A DNA stretch of 64,000 bases from Streptomyces sp. HmicA12 (lineage in GTDB: Bacteria; Actinomycetota; Actinomycetes; Streptomycetales; Streptomycetaceae), in contig NZ_KB891799.1 of assembly GCF_000373565.1 (NCBI RefSeq), positions 248,001-312,000 on the forward strand, in the 5' to 3' direction. A program made the translations under genes and the position numbers. The notes beneath the pieces are model-generated. The model worked only from the letters and a program-made list of their open reading frames with translations, was not told where the DNA came from and ran no database searches. Shown in pieces: positions 23,697-32,552 of the stretch (position 1 is its first letter; each line of letters starts with the position of its first letter).

Positions 23697-24224
23697 ATGG
23701 CATCTGAACAAATGGCCGACGGCTCCGGGGGCCGCCCCCCGGAGGATCCCGGCACCCCCGACCCCGCGGCCCGTCCGCTCGACGCCATCGACCGCGACAT
23801 CCTGCAGATGCTCCTCAAGGACGGGCGCGCGTCGATACGCTCCGTGGCCGAGCGCGTCCATGTGTCACGGGCGAACGCCTACGCGCGGATCAACCGCCTC
23901 ATCGAGGACGGCGTGATCCGCGGCTTCGGCGCCCGCGTCGACCATGAGCGGGCCGGACAGGGCGCCTCCGCGTACATCACGCTCAAGATCGTCCAGAACA
24001 CCTGGCGCACGGTCCGCGAGCAGCTGCGCAGGATGCCGGAGGCCTCGCACATCGCGCTGGTCAGCGGCGACTTCGACGTCCTGATCCTGGTGCACACGCG
24101 GGACAACAGAGCGCTGCGCGAACTGGTCCTCACCAAGCTCCAGGCCATCCCGGAGGTGCTCAGCACGCGCACGCTGCTGGTCTTCGAGGAGGAGACCCTG
24201 GACTCCAGCGCACCGGAGGCGTAG
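23697..24224 (+). CDS. Lrp/AsnC family transcriptional regulator
   Basis: A 175-residue regulator: an acidic/Pro N-terminal arm, an AsnC-type HTH (LDAIDRDILQMLLKDGRASI ... VHVSRANAYARINRL) and an RAM ligand domain (about 90-165; SGDFDVLILVHTRDNRAL). The ATG at 23697 follows AAGGAGG by 9 bases. It is divergent from bkdABC, 174 bases apart. Lrp-type proteins beside bkd genes (BkdR in Pseudomonas) sense branched-chain amino acids and activate the operon, so the same role is likely here. The effector is inferred, not seen. Confidence 0.88.
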   Translation: MASEQMADGSGGRPPEDPGTPDPAARPLDAIDRDILQMLLKDGRASIRSVAERVHVSRANAYARINRLIEDGVIRGFGARVDHERAGQGASAYITLKIVQNTWRTVREQLRRMPEASHIALVSGDFDVLILVHTRDNRALRELVLTKLQAIPEVLSTRTLLVFEEETLDSSAPEA

Positions 24225-24236
24225 CCCGGCACGGGT

Positions 24237-24836
24237 CTACGAGGAGGGCGCTTCCTTGCGCAGCCCTCCGAAGACCAACTCCACGACGGCATCGGCCACT
24301 TCCTGGCTGACCAGCTCGCCGCCCTCGGGCCGGTACCACTCCACGATGGAGTTGATCATCCCGAAGACGAGCCGCGTCGCGAGCCGCACCTCTATGTCGC
24401 CGCGTACGTCGCCGTCGGCGGCGGCCGCCTTGAGCAGCTCGGCCACCTGGTGGTCGAACTCCCTGCGCCGCTCCATGGCCCAGCGCTCGGTGCCGGTGTT
24501 CCCCCGCACGCGCAACAGCAGCGTCACGTAGGGCAGTTCACCGGTGAGCACCTCGACCATGCGTCGCGTGACGTACTCCAGGCGCTCGACCGCACGCCCC
24601 ACGCGCGCGGGACGCTCGTCGAGGATCCCGAAGAGCCCGTCCAGCGCACGGCTGACGGCGCGGCGCAGCAGCTCCTCCTTGCCCGCCACATGGTGGTAGA
24701 TCGACGACTTGGAGATACCGGCCGCCTTGGAGAGGTGCTCCATGGAGGTGCCGTCGTAGCCGCGCTCGTTGAAGACGGTCACGGCGACCGCGAGCAGGGA
24801 CTCCGGTGTGTAGGTGTCGCGCCGGGCGGTGGTCAT
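24237..24836 (-). CDS. TetR/AcrR family regulator, probable PaaR of phenylacetate catabolism
   Basis: This 199-residue repressor has an N-terminal TetR HTH (YTPESLLAVAVTVFNERGYDGTS, then ISKSSIYHHVAGKEELL) and a helical ligand domain. Its ATG overlaps the paaH stop by 4 bases, so it is expressed with paaH. The divergent paaH/paaN promoter and the paaA promoter carry ACCGANCGNTCGGT-type palindromes like the operator of Corynebacterium PaaR, whose ligand is phenylacetyl-CoA. Assignment as PaaR rests on position and operator match. The protein converges on the Lrp gene with 12 bases between. Confidence 0.82.
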   Translation of the reverse strand: MTTARRDTYTPESLLAVAVTVFNERGYDGTSMEHLSKAAGISKSSIYHHVAGKEELLRRAVSRALDGLFGILDERPARVGRAVERLEYVTRRMVEVLTGELPYVTLLLRVRGNTGTERWAMERRREFDHQVAELLKAAAADGDVRGDIEVRLATRLVFGMINSIVEWYRPEGGELVSQEVADAVVELVFGGLRKEAPSS

Positions 24837-26341
24837 GCGGAGCCCTCCCACTTCTTGGGGTCGTACGAGTGCCTCAGGAGTGCGAGGGACGGTGCGCAGC
24901 GTCCGGAACGGTCGCGGTCGTGCAGTTCCTCCAGCAGCCCGCAGGCCCAGTTGCGGCCGAGTCTGCGGTGCCATTCGAAGGGCCCGAGCGGGTAGTTGAC
25001 GCCGAGCCGCATCGCGGTGTCGATGTCCTCCTCGGTGGCCACTCCGCGCACGAGGGCGTCGTGCGCCAGGTCGATGATCCGTGCCACCGTCCGGGCGACG
25101 ATCATGCCGGGTACGTCCCCGATGACGCTGACCTTCTTGCCGAGCGCCTGGAAGAGTCCCACGGACTCCTTCAGGGTGCGCGGGTTGCCGTCCTGGCCGG
25201 TCGCCAGGGCGATCCGGGTCGCCGCCCGGTAGTCGTGCGCGAGGTCGAAGTAGACGACGTCCCGGAACTCGATGGACGTCTGCCCGTCCGCCTGCACGAG
25301 CTGGCCACCGCTGGGCAGCACGATGCGCGTGCCCTTGTCCTCGTCCTCCTGGACGACCTCAATGCCGGCCTCGCGCATCATCGCGACCAGCTCGGCCGCG
25401 TTCTCCAGGTCTCCCTCGACGGTCACGCGCGCGGGCGGCTCCGCCGGGGCGGCGGTGTGCGGCTCGGGCCGCTCCTCGCCCTCTTCGTAGGCGTACCAGC
25501 CCTGCCCCGACTTGCGGCCGAGCCGTCCTGCCTCCACGAGGCGGCGCTGGGCCAGGGACGGCCGGAACTTCGCGTCCTGGAAGAAGCCCTCCCACACGGA
25601 GCGCGTGACGGCCTCGTTCACGTCCTGGCCGATGAGGTCGGTGAGTTCGAAGGCGCCCATCTTGAAGCCGCCGCTCTCGCGCAGCACCGCGTCGATGGTG
25701 GCGGGGTCGGCGCCCTGCTCCTCGTGGACGGCGAACGCCTCCGCGTAGAAGGGCCGCGCGATCCGGTTGACCAGGAAGCCGGGGGTGTCGGCGCAGGCCA
25801 CGGGCGTCTTGCCCCAGGCGCGTGCGGTCTCGTACGCGCGCGTGGCCGCGGTGACGTCGGTGGCGTAGCCGGAGACGACCTCCACCAGGGGCATCAGCGG
25901 GGCCGGGTTGAAGAAGTGCAGTCCGACGAAGCGGCCGGGCAGGCGCAGCGCGCCGCCGATCGCCGTCACGGACAGGGACGAGGTGTTGGTGGCGAGCAGA
26001 CAGTCGTCCGTGACGATGTCCTCGAGGTCGCGCAACAGCTCCTGCTTGACGTCCAGTTGCTCCAGAACCGCCTCGACGACGAGGACGGCGGGGGCCAGCT
26101 CGTGGAGCGTCTGCGCGGGGTCGAGGCGCGCGACGGCGACGGCGCGCTCCTCGGCGCTCATGCGCCCCTTCTCGACGAGCCGGCCGAGCCGCGCGGCGAT
26201 CGCGTCGGCGGCCTCGCGCGCCCGTCCCGGCACGGCGTCGTACAGCCTGACGGGATGGCCCGCGGCGAGCGCGACCTGGGCGATGCCCTGCCCCATCGTC
26301 CCGGTGCCGACCACGCCGACGAGGCGGTCATGTGCAGTCAT
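24833..26341 (-). CDS. paaH: 3-hydroxyacyl-CoA dehydrogenase PaaH
   Basis: A 502-residue NAD-dependent dehydrogenase for 3-hydroxyadipyl-CoA in the lower phenylacetate pathway. The Rossmann motif GVVGTGTMGQGIAQ is near residue 10; the catalytic His sits in VGLHFFNPAPLMPLVEV with the following Asn in TPGFLVNRI. Two copies of the C-terminal 3HCDH domain follow (about 190-285, and 400-490 ending in NYPLGPFEWHRRLG). This double-domain length is typical of PaaH. The ribosome site GGGAGG precedes the ATG at 26341. It leads a two-gene operon with the TetR regulator and is divergent from paaN. Confidence 0.9.
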   Translation of the reverse strand: MTAHDRLVGVVGTGTMGQGIAQVALAAGHPVRLYDAVPGRAREAADAIAARLGRLVEKGRMSAEERAVAVARLDPAQTLHELAPAVLVVEAVLEQLDVKQELLRDLEDIVTDDCLLATNTSSLSVTAIGGALRLPGRFVGLHFFNPAPLMPLVEVVSGYATDVTAATRAYETARAWGKTPVACADTPGFLVNRIARPFYAEAFAVHEEQGADPATIDAVLRESGGFKMGAFELTDLIGQDVNEAVTRSVWEGFFQDAKFRPSLAQRRLVEAGRLGRKSGQGWYAYEEGEERPEPHTAAPAEPPARVTVEGDLENAAELVAMMREAGIEVVQEDEDKGTRIVLPSGGQLVQADGQTSIEFRDVVYFDLAHDYRAATRIALATGQDGNPRTLKESVGLFQALGKKVSVIGDVPGMIVARTVARIIDLAHDALVRGVATEEDIDTAMRLGVNYPLGPFEWHRRLGRNWACGLLEELHDRDRSGRCAPSLALLRHSYDPKKWEGSA

Positions 26342-26431
26342 GGCCGCGATCCTCCCGCACGAGTCCGGGACCCGGGCCTCCGGGGCCCGATGGGCGGGTT
26401 TTCCACAGCTTTTCCGCACCCCCTTGTCCCG

Positions 26432-26445
26432 ACCGATCGTTCGGT
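26432..26445. promoter_or_regulatory. PaaR-like operator in the paaH/paaN divergent promoter
   Basis: ACCGATCGTTCGGT matches the ACCGNNCGNNCGGT core of PaaR sites. It sits between a TTGTCC (-35-like, 26424-26429) and TACTCT (-10-like, 26446-26451) spaced 16 bases, i.e. inside the probable paaN promoter, a classic repressor position. The same 14-mer in reverse complement occurs before paaA. Confidence 0.75.
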
Positions 26446-26544
26446 TACTCTAACTCTTGCTGTGCCCACCCGCCCAGCTCGCCCAGTCCCCACCCAGCTC
26501 GCCGGCTCGACGAGGAGCCGCCGCCGAGGAGGAGTTGGTCCGTC

Positions 26545-28242
26545 ATGGCTGCCGCCGAATCCACCGCGCACGACCTGATCGCCAAGCACCGGCCCACCCT
26601 CGACCAGGCGCTGGAAGTGATTCGCACGCGCGCGTACTGGTCCCCGCATCCCGAACACCCCAAGGCCTACGGCGAGGGCGGGAGCCTGAGCATGGCCGAG
26701 GGCAAGGCCGCCTTCGACGCGCTGCTCGGCACCCGGATCGACCTCGGGCAGCCCGGCACGGACGACTTCGTCGGCGGTGAAGTCTCGCCGTACGGAATCG
26801 AGTTGGGGGTCACGTACCCGCACGCGGACGTGGACGCCCTGCTGCCCGCCATGCGCGTCGGCATGCGCGCATGGCGCGAGGCGGGCGCCGAGGTCCGCGC
26901 TGCGGTGTGCCTGGAGATCCTGGCGCGGATCAGCGCGCGCACGCACGAGTTCGCGCACGCGGTCATGCACACCAGCGGCCAGGCCTTCATGATGGCGTTC
27001 CAGGCGGGCGGCCCGCACGCGCAGGACCGCGGCCTGGAGGCGGTGGCGTACGCGTACCAGGAGCAGGTCCGCACCCCGGACACGGCGCAGTGGTCCAAGC
27101 CGCAGGGCAAGCGCGATCCGCTGGAGCTGACCAAGGAGTTCACACCGGTCGGGCGCGGTGTCTCGCTGCTGATCGGCTGCAACACGTTCCCGACGTGGAA
27201 CGGGTATCCGGGCCTGTTCGCCTCCCTGGCGACCGGCAACCCGGTCCTGGTGAAGCCCCACCCGCGCGCGGTGCTGCCGCTCGCGCTCACCGTGCGGGTC
27301 GCCCGCGAGGTGCTCACCGAGGCGGGCTTCGACCCGAACCTGGTGGCGCTCGCCGCCGAGCGGCCCGGCGAGGGCATCGCGAAGACCCTCGCCGTGCGCC
27401 CCGAGGTCAGGATCATCGACTACACGGGCTCGACGTCCTTCGGCGACTGGCTGGAGACCCACGCCCGCCAGGCGCAGGTCTACACGGAGAAGGCGGGCGT
27501 CAACACGGTCGTCGTCGACTCGACCGACAACTACAAGGGCATGCTGGCCAACCTGGCCTTCTCGCTGTCCCTGTACAGCGGCCAGATGTGCACCACCCCG
27601 CAGAACCTGCTGGTCCCGCGCGAGGGCATCACCACCGACGCGGGCCCGAAGTCGTACGACGAGGTGGTCACGGACCTCGCGAAGTCGGTGGGCGGCCTGC
27701 TCGGCGACGACGCCCGGGCCAACGCGCTGCTCGGCGCGCTCGTCAACCCCGAGGTGAAGTCCCGCCTGGAGGCGGCGCCCGGACTCGGTGAAGTCGCCCT
27801 GCCCTCACGGGAGATCGACAACCCGGAGTTCCCCGGCGCCGTCGTGCGCACCCCCGTGATCGTGAAGCTGGACGGCGCCAAGCCCGACGCGGAAGCCGCC
27901 TACATGAGCGAGTGCTTCGGCCCGGTCTCCTTCGCGGTCGCCGTCGACTCCACGCAGGACGCGGTGGACCTGCTGCGCCGCACGGTGCGCGAGAAGGGCG
28001 CCATGACGGTCGGCGCGTACACCACCTCCGACGAGGTGGCGCGGGCCGTCGAGGAGGTCTGCCTGGAGGAGTGCGCCCAGCTCTCGCTCAACCTGACGGG
28101 CGGGGTGTACGTGAACCAGACGGCGGCGTTCTCCGACTTCCACGGCTCGGGCGGCAACCCCGCGGCGAACGCGGCACTGTGCGACGCCGCCTTCGTGGCG
28201 AACCGCTTCCGGGTGGTGGAGGTGCGCCGGGAAGGCGCCTGA
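26545..28242 (+). CDS. paaN: Phenylacetate degradation protein PaaN (aldehyde dehydrogenase family)
   Basis: The 565-residue aldehyde dehydrogenase-fold enzyme opens or oxidises the oxepin-CoA ring product of the PaaABCDE route. It is the PaaN type: one ALDH domain without the MaoC hydratase of PaaZ. Seen are the cofactor region GNPVLVKPHPRAVLPLALTV, an active-site stretch SGQMCTTPQNLLVPREG with the nucleophile Cys, and the C-terminal bridge SDFHGSGGNPAANAALCD. The ATG at 26545 follows GAGGAGGAG. Divergent from paaH with a shared operator, 203 bases apart. The ring hydrolase and hydratase partners (paaG, paaF) are not in the window. Confidence 0.9.
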   Translation: MAAAESTAHDLIAKHRPTLDQALEVIRTRAYWSPHPEHPKAYGEGGSLSMAEGKAAFDALLGTRIDLGQPGTDDFVGGEVSPYGIELGVTYPHADVDALLPAMRVGMRAWREAGAEVRAAVCLEILARISARTHEFAHAVMHTSGQAFMMAFQAGGPHAQDRGLEAVAYAYQEQVRTPDTAQWSKPQGKRDPLELTKEFTPVGRGVSLLIGCNTFPTWNGYPGLFASLATGNPVLVKPHPRAVLPLALTVRVAREVLTEAGFDPNLVALAAERPGEGIAKTLAVRPEVRIIDYTGSTSFGDWLETHARQAQVYTEKAGVNTVVVDSTDNYKGMLANLAFSLSLYSGQMCTTPQNLLVPREGITTDAGPKSYDEVVTDLAKSVGGLLGDDARANALLGALVNPEVKSRLEAAPGLGEVALPSREIDNPEFPGAVVRTPVIVKLDGAKPDAEAAYMSECFGPVSFAVAVDSTQDAVDLLRRTVREKGAMTVGAYTTSDEVARAVEEVCLEECAQLSLNLTGGVYVNQTAAFSDFHGSGGNPAANAALCDAAFVANRFRVVEVRREGA

Positions 28243-28258
28243 CAGCGCCCGACACGAC

Positions 28259-29071
28259 CTACTGGGGCGCGTGCGCGCTGTGCGCGCTCCAGTGGAAGAG
28301 CGTCATGCCGACGCTGGTGGCCAGGTTGTAGCTGGAGACCTGGGGCCGCATCGGCAGGGACACCAACTGGTCGGCACGCGCGCGCAGTTCGCCGGACAGG
28401 CCACTGCGTTCGGACCCGAAGGCGAGCAGCGCGTCGTCGGGCAGCTTCAGGCCGCGGATGTCGGCGCCTTCGGGATCGAGCGCGTAGAGCGGCCCGCCGG
28501 GCAGTTCGTCGACGGCCAGCCGCTCCACGGCCGTCGCGAAGTGCAGCCCGGCACCGCCCCGGACGACGGTGGGGTGCCAGGGGTCGAGGCTGCCCGTCGT
28601 GAGGACCCCGGCCGCCCCGTACCCGGCGGCGAGGCGGATGACCGCGCCCGCGTTGCCGAGGTTGCGCGGGTTGTCGAGGACGACGACCGGTGTGGTGCGT
28701 GCCGTACGGGCGACGGCTGCGAGGTGGTCGGCGCGCGCGGGGCGCCCGGCGAGCGCGGCGACCCCGGTGGGATGCAGCCGCGGCACGAGCGAACGCAGCA
28801 CGTCGCCGGGGACCTCAACGAGACGCGCGGCCAGGTCCGGGGCGACATCGGGCGCGAGCTCGTCGGCCAGGGTGAGCGCGGCCGCCCTGTCGACGGCGAG
28901 CGCCACGGGCACGTCCGCGCCGAAGCGCAGAGCGTGCTTGAGCGCGTGGAAACCGTCGAGGAGCACGGCGGTGTCGGCGCCCCGGCGCCAGGCCCGTACG
29001 GCGTCCTCAGCGCCTTCGGCGCCCCGCTGAAGCCCGCTGTCCCGGCCGCCCGCCGTGCTCGTCCCGCTCAT
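28259..29071 (-). CDS. TrmH/SpoU family RNA methyltransferase
   Basis: A 270-residue SPOUT methyltransferase that places 2'-O-methyl groups on rRNA or tRNA. Motif 1 is VVLDNPRNLGNAGAVIR, motif 2 LLAFGSERSGLS and motif 3 SLPMRPQVSSYNLATSVGM, which form the SAM-binding knot. An N-terminal substrate-binding domain covers about 1-115. The ATG at 29071 (MSGTSTAGGRDS) is preferred over a frame open to 29227, whose extra part is Arg/Ser-rich and unlike the family. It is convergent with paaN and follows the HTTM gene by 10 bases. Confidence 0.85.
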   Translation of the reverse strand: MSGTSTAGGRDSGLQRGAEGAEDAVRAWRRGADTAVLLDGFHALKHALRFGADVPVALAVDRAAALTLADELAPDVAPDLAARLVEVPGDVLRSLVPRLHPTGVAALAGRPARADHLAAVARTARTTPVVVLDNPRNLGNAGAVIRLAAGYGAAGVLTTGSLDPWHPTVVRGGAGLHFATAVERLAVDELPGGPLYALDPEGADIRGLKLPDDALLAFGSERSGLSGELRARADQLVSLPMRPQVSSYNLATSVGMTLFHWSAHSAHAPQ

Positions 29072-29081
29072 GGCAGGAAGC

Positions 29082-30359
29082 CTACGTGCGCGCCGCGGAC
29101 GGATCCGCCGCCAGCGGCTCGGCACCCTCCTCGGCCCCCGCCTGCTCCGTCCCGGTCGTCTGCTCCGCCCGACGCTGCTCGGGCAGCTCGGTGCCGCTCG
29201 CCGCACGAGCGGGGAGCACGCGATCACGCGCGCGTGCCGCCCAGCCGCCGACGCGCCGCAGGAAGGACGTCGGCAGGAACACCGCGTCGGCCGCGATCAT
29301 GGCGAGCGAGAAGAACGGCAGCCCCAGCGCGACCGCGATGAACGTGTGCTCGATGATCATGAGCACCAGCAGGACGTTCTTCACGCGCCGGTTGAAGACG
29401 GTGAACGGGAACGCGACCTGTACGGCGACCGTCCCGTACGTCACGAGCATCACCATCGGGCCGTACGCGCTGAGCAGATCACCCAGCGCGGGCCACGGCG
29501 AGAAGTAGTCCAGGTGGAGCGGGTAGTAGACGGCGGTGCCGTCCTGCCAACGGGTGCCCTGGATCTTGTACCAGCCGGCCGTGGCGTAGATCAGGCACGC
29601 CTCGACCATGACGACCAGCAGGGCGGCGTTGTGCGCGAGGTTCGCGACGACGTCGCCCAGCAGCCGCGGATCGCCCTGCGGAAAGCGCTGGTTGAGGAAC
29701 CACCACACTCCGTGGACGGCCCACAGCGCCCAGAAGAAGAGCAGCCAGCCGCCGCTCACCTTCCCCGTGAACGTGATCGCGGAGAGCGCGAGACCGACCA
29801 CCCACCACAGGGCGGGCCCGACCCGGTCGGTGCCGAACCGGCCGGACTGCCCGGCACGCGCGCGTGCCGCCCGGCGCGCGTCGAGCGACCACACCTGCCC
29901 GCACCGGGTGAAGACCAGATAGATCGACATCAGGTGGATGACGTTGTCGCCGCCGTCCCCCATGAACACGCTGCGGTTCTGCAGCGACAGCACGCCGATC
30001 ATGAACAGGACCGCCGTCGTGCGGGTGCGCCAGCCCAGCATCAGCAGGGCGGAGGCGACCATGGCGGCGATGTAGACGAACTCGAACCAGGCCTGGTCGT
30101 CCGACCACAGGAGCGCGGTGAACGCGTGGTTGTTCGCGATCAGCTGCTGCGCCAGGTTCCAGCTCCACGGGCCGTCGGGGCCATAGAGCTCCTGGCGGTG
30201 CGGGAACTCGCGCAGCAGGAACAGCAGCCAGGTCGCCGAGAACCCGATGCGGACCACGGCGCTCTGGTACGGGCCGAGCGCGGACCCGGTGATCCGCTGG
30301 ACTCCGGCGCTCAGCGTGCCCCCGAGACCGCGGGGGGCTCCCTTCTCCGCAAGGCTCAT
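29082..30359 (-). CDS. HTTM domain membrane protein (vitamin K-dependent gamma-carboxylase-like / SdpB-like)
   Basis: A 425-residue integral membrane protein with about eight hydrophobic helices in the HTTM (horizontally transferred transmembrane) arrangement. Landmarks: YQSAVVRIGFSATWLLFLL at the first helix, GDGGDNVIHLMSIYLVFTRCG, and YATAGWYKIQGTRWQDGTAVYY, the most conserved block of the family. HTTM proteins are distant relatives of vitamin K-dependent carboxylase and include SdpB, needed to mature the Bacillus SdpC toxin. Its ATG overlaps the DUF5819 stop by 4 bases, so the two are made together. The C-terminal 45 residues are Glu/Ala/Thr-rich and cytosolic or disordered. Substrate unknown. 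Confidence 0.85.
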   Translation of the reverse strand: MSLAEKGAPRGLGGTLSAGVQRITGSALGPYQSAVVRIGFSATWLLFLLREFPHRQELYGPDGPWSWNLAQQLIANNHAFTALLWSDDQAWFEFVYIAAMVASALLMLGWRTRTTAVLFMIGVLSLQNRSVFMGDGGDNVIHLMSIYLVFTRCGQVWSLDARRAARARAGQSGRFGTDRVGPALWWVVGLALSAITFTGKVSGGWLLFFWALWAVHGVWWFLNQRFPQGDPRLLGDVVANLAHNAALLVVMVEACLIYATAGWYKIQGTRWQDGTAVYYPLHLDYFSPWPALGDLLSAYGPMVMLVTYGTVAVQVAFPFTVFNRRVKNVLLVLMIIEHTFIAVALGLPFFSLAMIAADAVFLPTSFLRRVGGWAARARDRVLPARAASGTELPEQRRAEQTTGTEQAGAEEGAEPLAADPSAART

Positions 30360-31270
30360 CGGGCACCGCCCGCGGAACCCTGCACGCGCACGCGCGTACC
30401 GCTGTCGAGCGGCGCGTCGGTCGAGGTCACCGTCCACCAGGGCACCTGCCGGTAGACCGGCTTCTGGTTCACCTTCTCGTCACTCCACTTCGGGGGCGCG
30501 ATCGTCGTCGCCCGGGAGCGGGTCTGGACGCGCTCGATCACGTCGCCCTTCCCGCCCACGTCGAGCCGGTCGAGACGCAGCACGAGGATGCGGCGCAGGT
30601 ACTGCTCGGACAGCGTGCCCCGCAGGCCGGTGGGCCGGTTCTGCGCGTCGTGCGTGGCCACGAAGACGTCCCAGGCGCGACGCAGTTCGTTCTGCTGGGT
30701 GTGGCTGGGGAACAGGTTGCCCTTTATCGCGGCGCCGTCCTGCCCGGACAGGTCGTACCAGCCGGTCGTGCGCCGCTCCCCGTCGGACGAGCGCACCTGG
30801 GCGCGGACCTGCACCGCGACGTTCTGCTGCAGCGGGTTGGGGGCGAACAGCTTCCAGTTCTGCTCGAACTCGGGATAGATCCACTCGTCGACCACGGCGC
30901 CGTGCTTCTTCGTCATCGTGTTCGCCGGGGCGACGTGCAGGAACACCATCAGGATGTGGATGCACGCGATCAGTACGACGCCCGCGAGCGCCAGCGCGGC
31001 GACCACCTGGTAGCCCGGGGAGAGGGCCGCGAGCCCCCGGCGCTCGGGGGGTTCGTGCGTGGGCCCGGCGGGGTCGAGCGCGGGCTCGGCAGGTTCGTTC
31101 GCGGTCTCGTCCGGCGGCGCGTAGGGGTTCGAGTGCTCGGCCGGACCCGAGGGCTCCGCACCCGGCTTCCCGACCGGGTCCGACGGCGGGGCCCAACCGG
31201 GCGGTGGTGCGGCCGGCGGCCCCGGTGCGGGCCGATCGGCCTCGCCCGCGGCGCCTGCTTCCGTCTTCAT
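30356..31270 (-). CDS. DUF5819 family membrane-anchored protein, partner of the HTTM protein
   Basis: This 304-residue protein has a Pro/Ala/Glu-rich N-terminus (1-78), one membrane helix (about 85-112, VVAALALAGVVLIACIHIL) and an outer domain with WKLFAPNPLQQNVAVQVRA, the signature block of DUF5819. The ATG at 31270 follows GGGGAG. Position and topology (single-helix protein coupled to an HTTM protein, with a conserved W-x-x-F-x-x-N-P block) recall SdpA beside SdpB. Similarity to SdpA is my inference and needs a profile search. The two-gene unit sits between the two halves of the phenylacetate genes but is transcribed away from paaABCDE. Confidence 0.8.
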   Translation of the reverse strand: MKTEAGAAGEADRPAPGPPAAPPPGWAPPSDPVGKPGAEPSGPAEHSNPYAPPDETANEPAEPALDPAGPTHEPPERRGLAALSPGYQVVAALALAGVVLIACIHILMVFLHVAPANTMTKKHGAVVDEWIYPEFEQNWKLFAPNPLQQNVAVQVRAQVRSSDGERRTTGWYDLSGQDGAAIKGNLFPSHTQQNELRRAWDVFVATHDAQNRPTGLRGTLSEQYLRRILVLRLDRLDVGGKGDVIERVQTRSRATTIAPPKWSDEKVNQKPVYRQVPWWTVTSTDAPLDSGTRVRVQGSAGGAR

Positions 31271-31406
31271 CAATGCTCCCCGTTCCCCGTCCCGGTCCCG
31301 TCGTGTTCGGCCCGCCCACCGCCGAACCGATTCCGCGCCGCCGACGCGCAGGTGCGGCGCACCGGCACGGTACTGGGGAGCGGCCCCGAAGCACAGGCGG
31401 CCGGGG

Positions 31407-31415
31407 TTATCCACA
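31407..31415 (+). promoter_or_regulatory. DnaA box (TTATCCACA)
   Basis: Exact TTATCCACA in the gap between the DUF5819 gene and paaA. Isolated, but one of several perfect or near-perfect boxes in intergenic spaces of this window. Confidence 0.5.
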
Positions 31416-31474
31416 GGCCGGGTCATTCAGGGTTGACACCCTACGGCGCCGCGTCCCACCATTGAATCCGACGA

Positions 31475-31488
31475 ACCGAACGATCGGT
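31475..31488. promoter_or_regulatory. PaaR-like operator upstream of paaABCDE
   Basis: ACCGAACGATCGGT, the exact reverse complement of the site at 26432, lies 66-79 bases before the paaA start. A TTGACA hexamer is at 31433 and TTGAAT at 31462. It is expected to bind the TetR regulator encoded at 24237, which lifts repression when phenylacetyl-CoA is present. Confidence 0.75.
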
Positions 31489-31553
31489 CGGGAGCGGGTG
31501 AGCCCCGGGCGGGCGGATCGGGCAGCCGAGGTCGAGGTCGAGGGGGACCGGGA

Positions 31554-32552
31554 ATGGCGACAGCAGCCCCGCAGCAGGTGGACGGTGCCACCGGCGCCGC
31601 GGAGTTCCAGACGGCGTTCGACGCGGCCGTGGCGGCGGAGGAGCGCATCGAGCCCCGCGACTGGATGCCCGACGCCTACCGCGCCACGCTCGTGCGGCAG
31701 ATCGCCCAGCACGCGCACTCCGAGATCATCGGCATGCAGCCGGAGGCCAACTGGATCACGCGCGCACCGTCCCTGCGCCGCAAGGCGATCCTGATGGCGA
31801 AGGTGCAGGACGAGGCAGGGCACGGGCTGTATCTCTACAGCGCGGCGGAGACCCTCGGCACCGGCCGCGACGAACTGCTCGACAAGCTGCACAGCGGCCG
31901 CCAGAAGTACTCCTCGATCTTCAACTACCCGACGCTGACCTGGGCCGACGTGGGCGCGATCGGCTGGCTGGTGGACGGCGCGGCGATCACGAACCAGGTA
32001 CCGCTGTGCCGCTGCTCGTACGGGCCCTACGCACGCGCGATGGTCCGCATCTGCAAGGAGGAGTCCTTCCACCAGCGCCAGGGGTACGAGCTGCTGCTCG
32101 CCCTGAGCCGAGGCACCGAGGCCCAGCACGCGATGGCCCAGGACGCGGTGGACCGCTGGTGGTGGCCGTCCCTGATGATGTTCGGCCCGCCCGACGACGA
32201 GTCGGCGCACTCGGCGCAGTCCATGGAGTGGAAGATCAAGCGCCACTCGAACGACGAGCTGAGGCAGCGCTTCGTCGACATCTGCGTCCCCCAGGCCGCC
32301 TCCCTCGGACTGACGCTCCCCGACCCGGAGTTGAAGTGGAACGAGGAGCGGGGGCAGCACGACTTCGGCCCGATCGACTGGGCGGAGTTCAAGGACGTCC
32401 TCAAGGGCAACGGCCCGTGCAACGAACAGCGGATCACCCAGCGCAGGCGCGCCCACGACGAGGGCGCCTGGGTGCGCGAGGCCGCCGCGGCCCACGCGGC
32501 CAAGCACTCCAGGACAGCCACGGCACGGACCCGAGAAGGCAGGGCGGCATGA
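31554..32552 (+). CDS. paaA: 1,2-phenylacetyl-CoA epoxidase subunit PaaA
   Basis: The catalytic di-iron subunit (332 residues) of the multicomponent epoxidase that converts phenylacetyl-CoA to its ring 1,2-epoxide. Ferritin-like helices carry the iron ligands in [24 protein letters not shown] and [14 protein letters not shown] (E...EAxxH...ExxH pattern). Also seen is [16 protein letters not shown], typical of PaaA. The C-terminal 20 residues are Ala/Arg/Thr-rich. The ribosome site is GAGGGGGACC. First gene of a five-gene operon linked by 1- to 7-nt overlaps. Confidence 0.94.
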   Translation: MATAAPQQVDGATGAAEFQTAFDAAVAAEERIEPRDWMPDAYRATLVRQIAQHAHSEIIGMQPEANWITRAPSLRRKAILMAKVQDEAGHGLYLYSAAETLGTGRDELLDKLHSGRQKYSSIFNYPTLTWADVGAIGWLVDGAAITNQVPLCRCSYGPYARAMVRICKEESFHQRQGYELLLALSRGTEAQHAMAQDAVDRWWWPSLMMFGPPDDESAHSAQSMEWKIKRHSNDELRQRFVDICVPQAASLGLTLPDPELKWNEERGQHDFGPIDWAEFKDVLKGNGPCNEQRITQRRRAHDEGAWVREAAAAHAAKHSRTATARTREGRAA

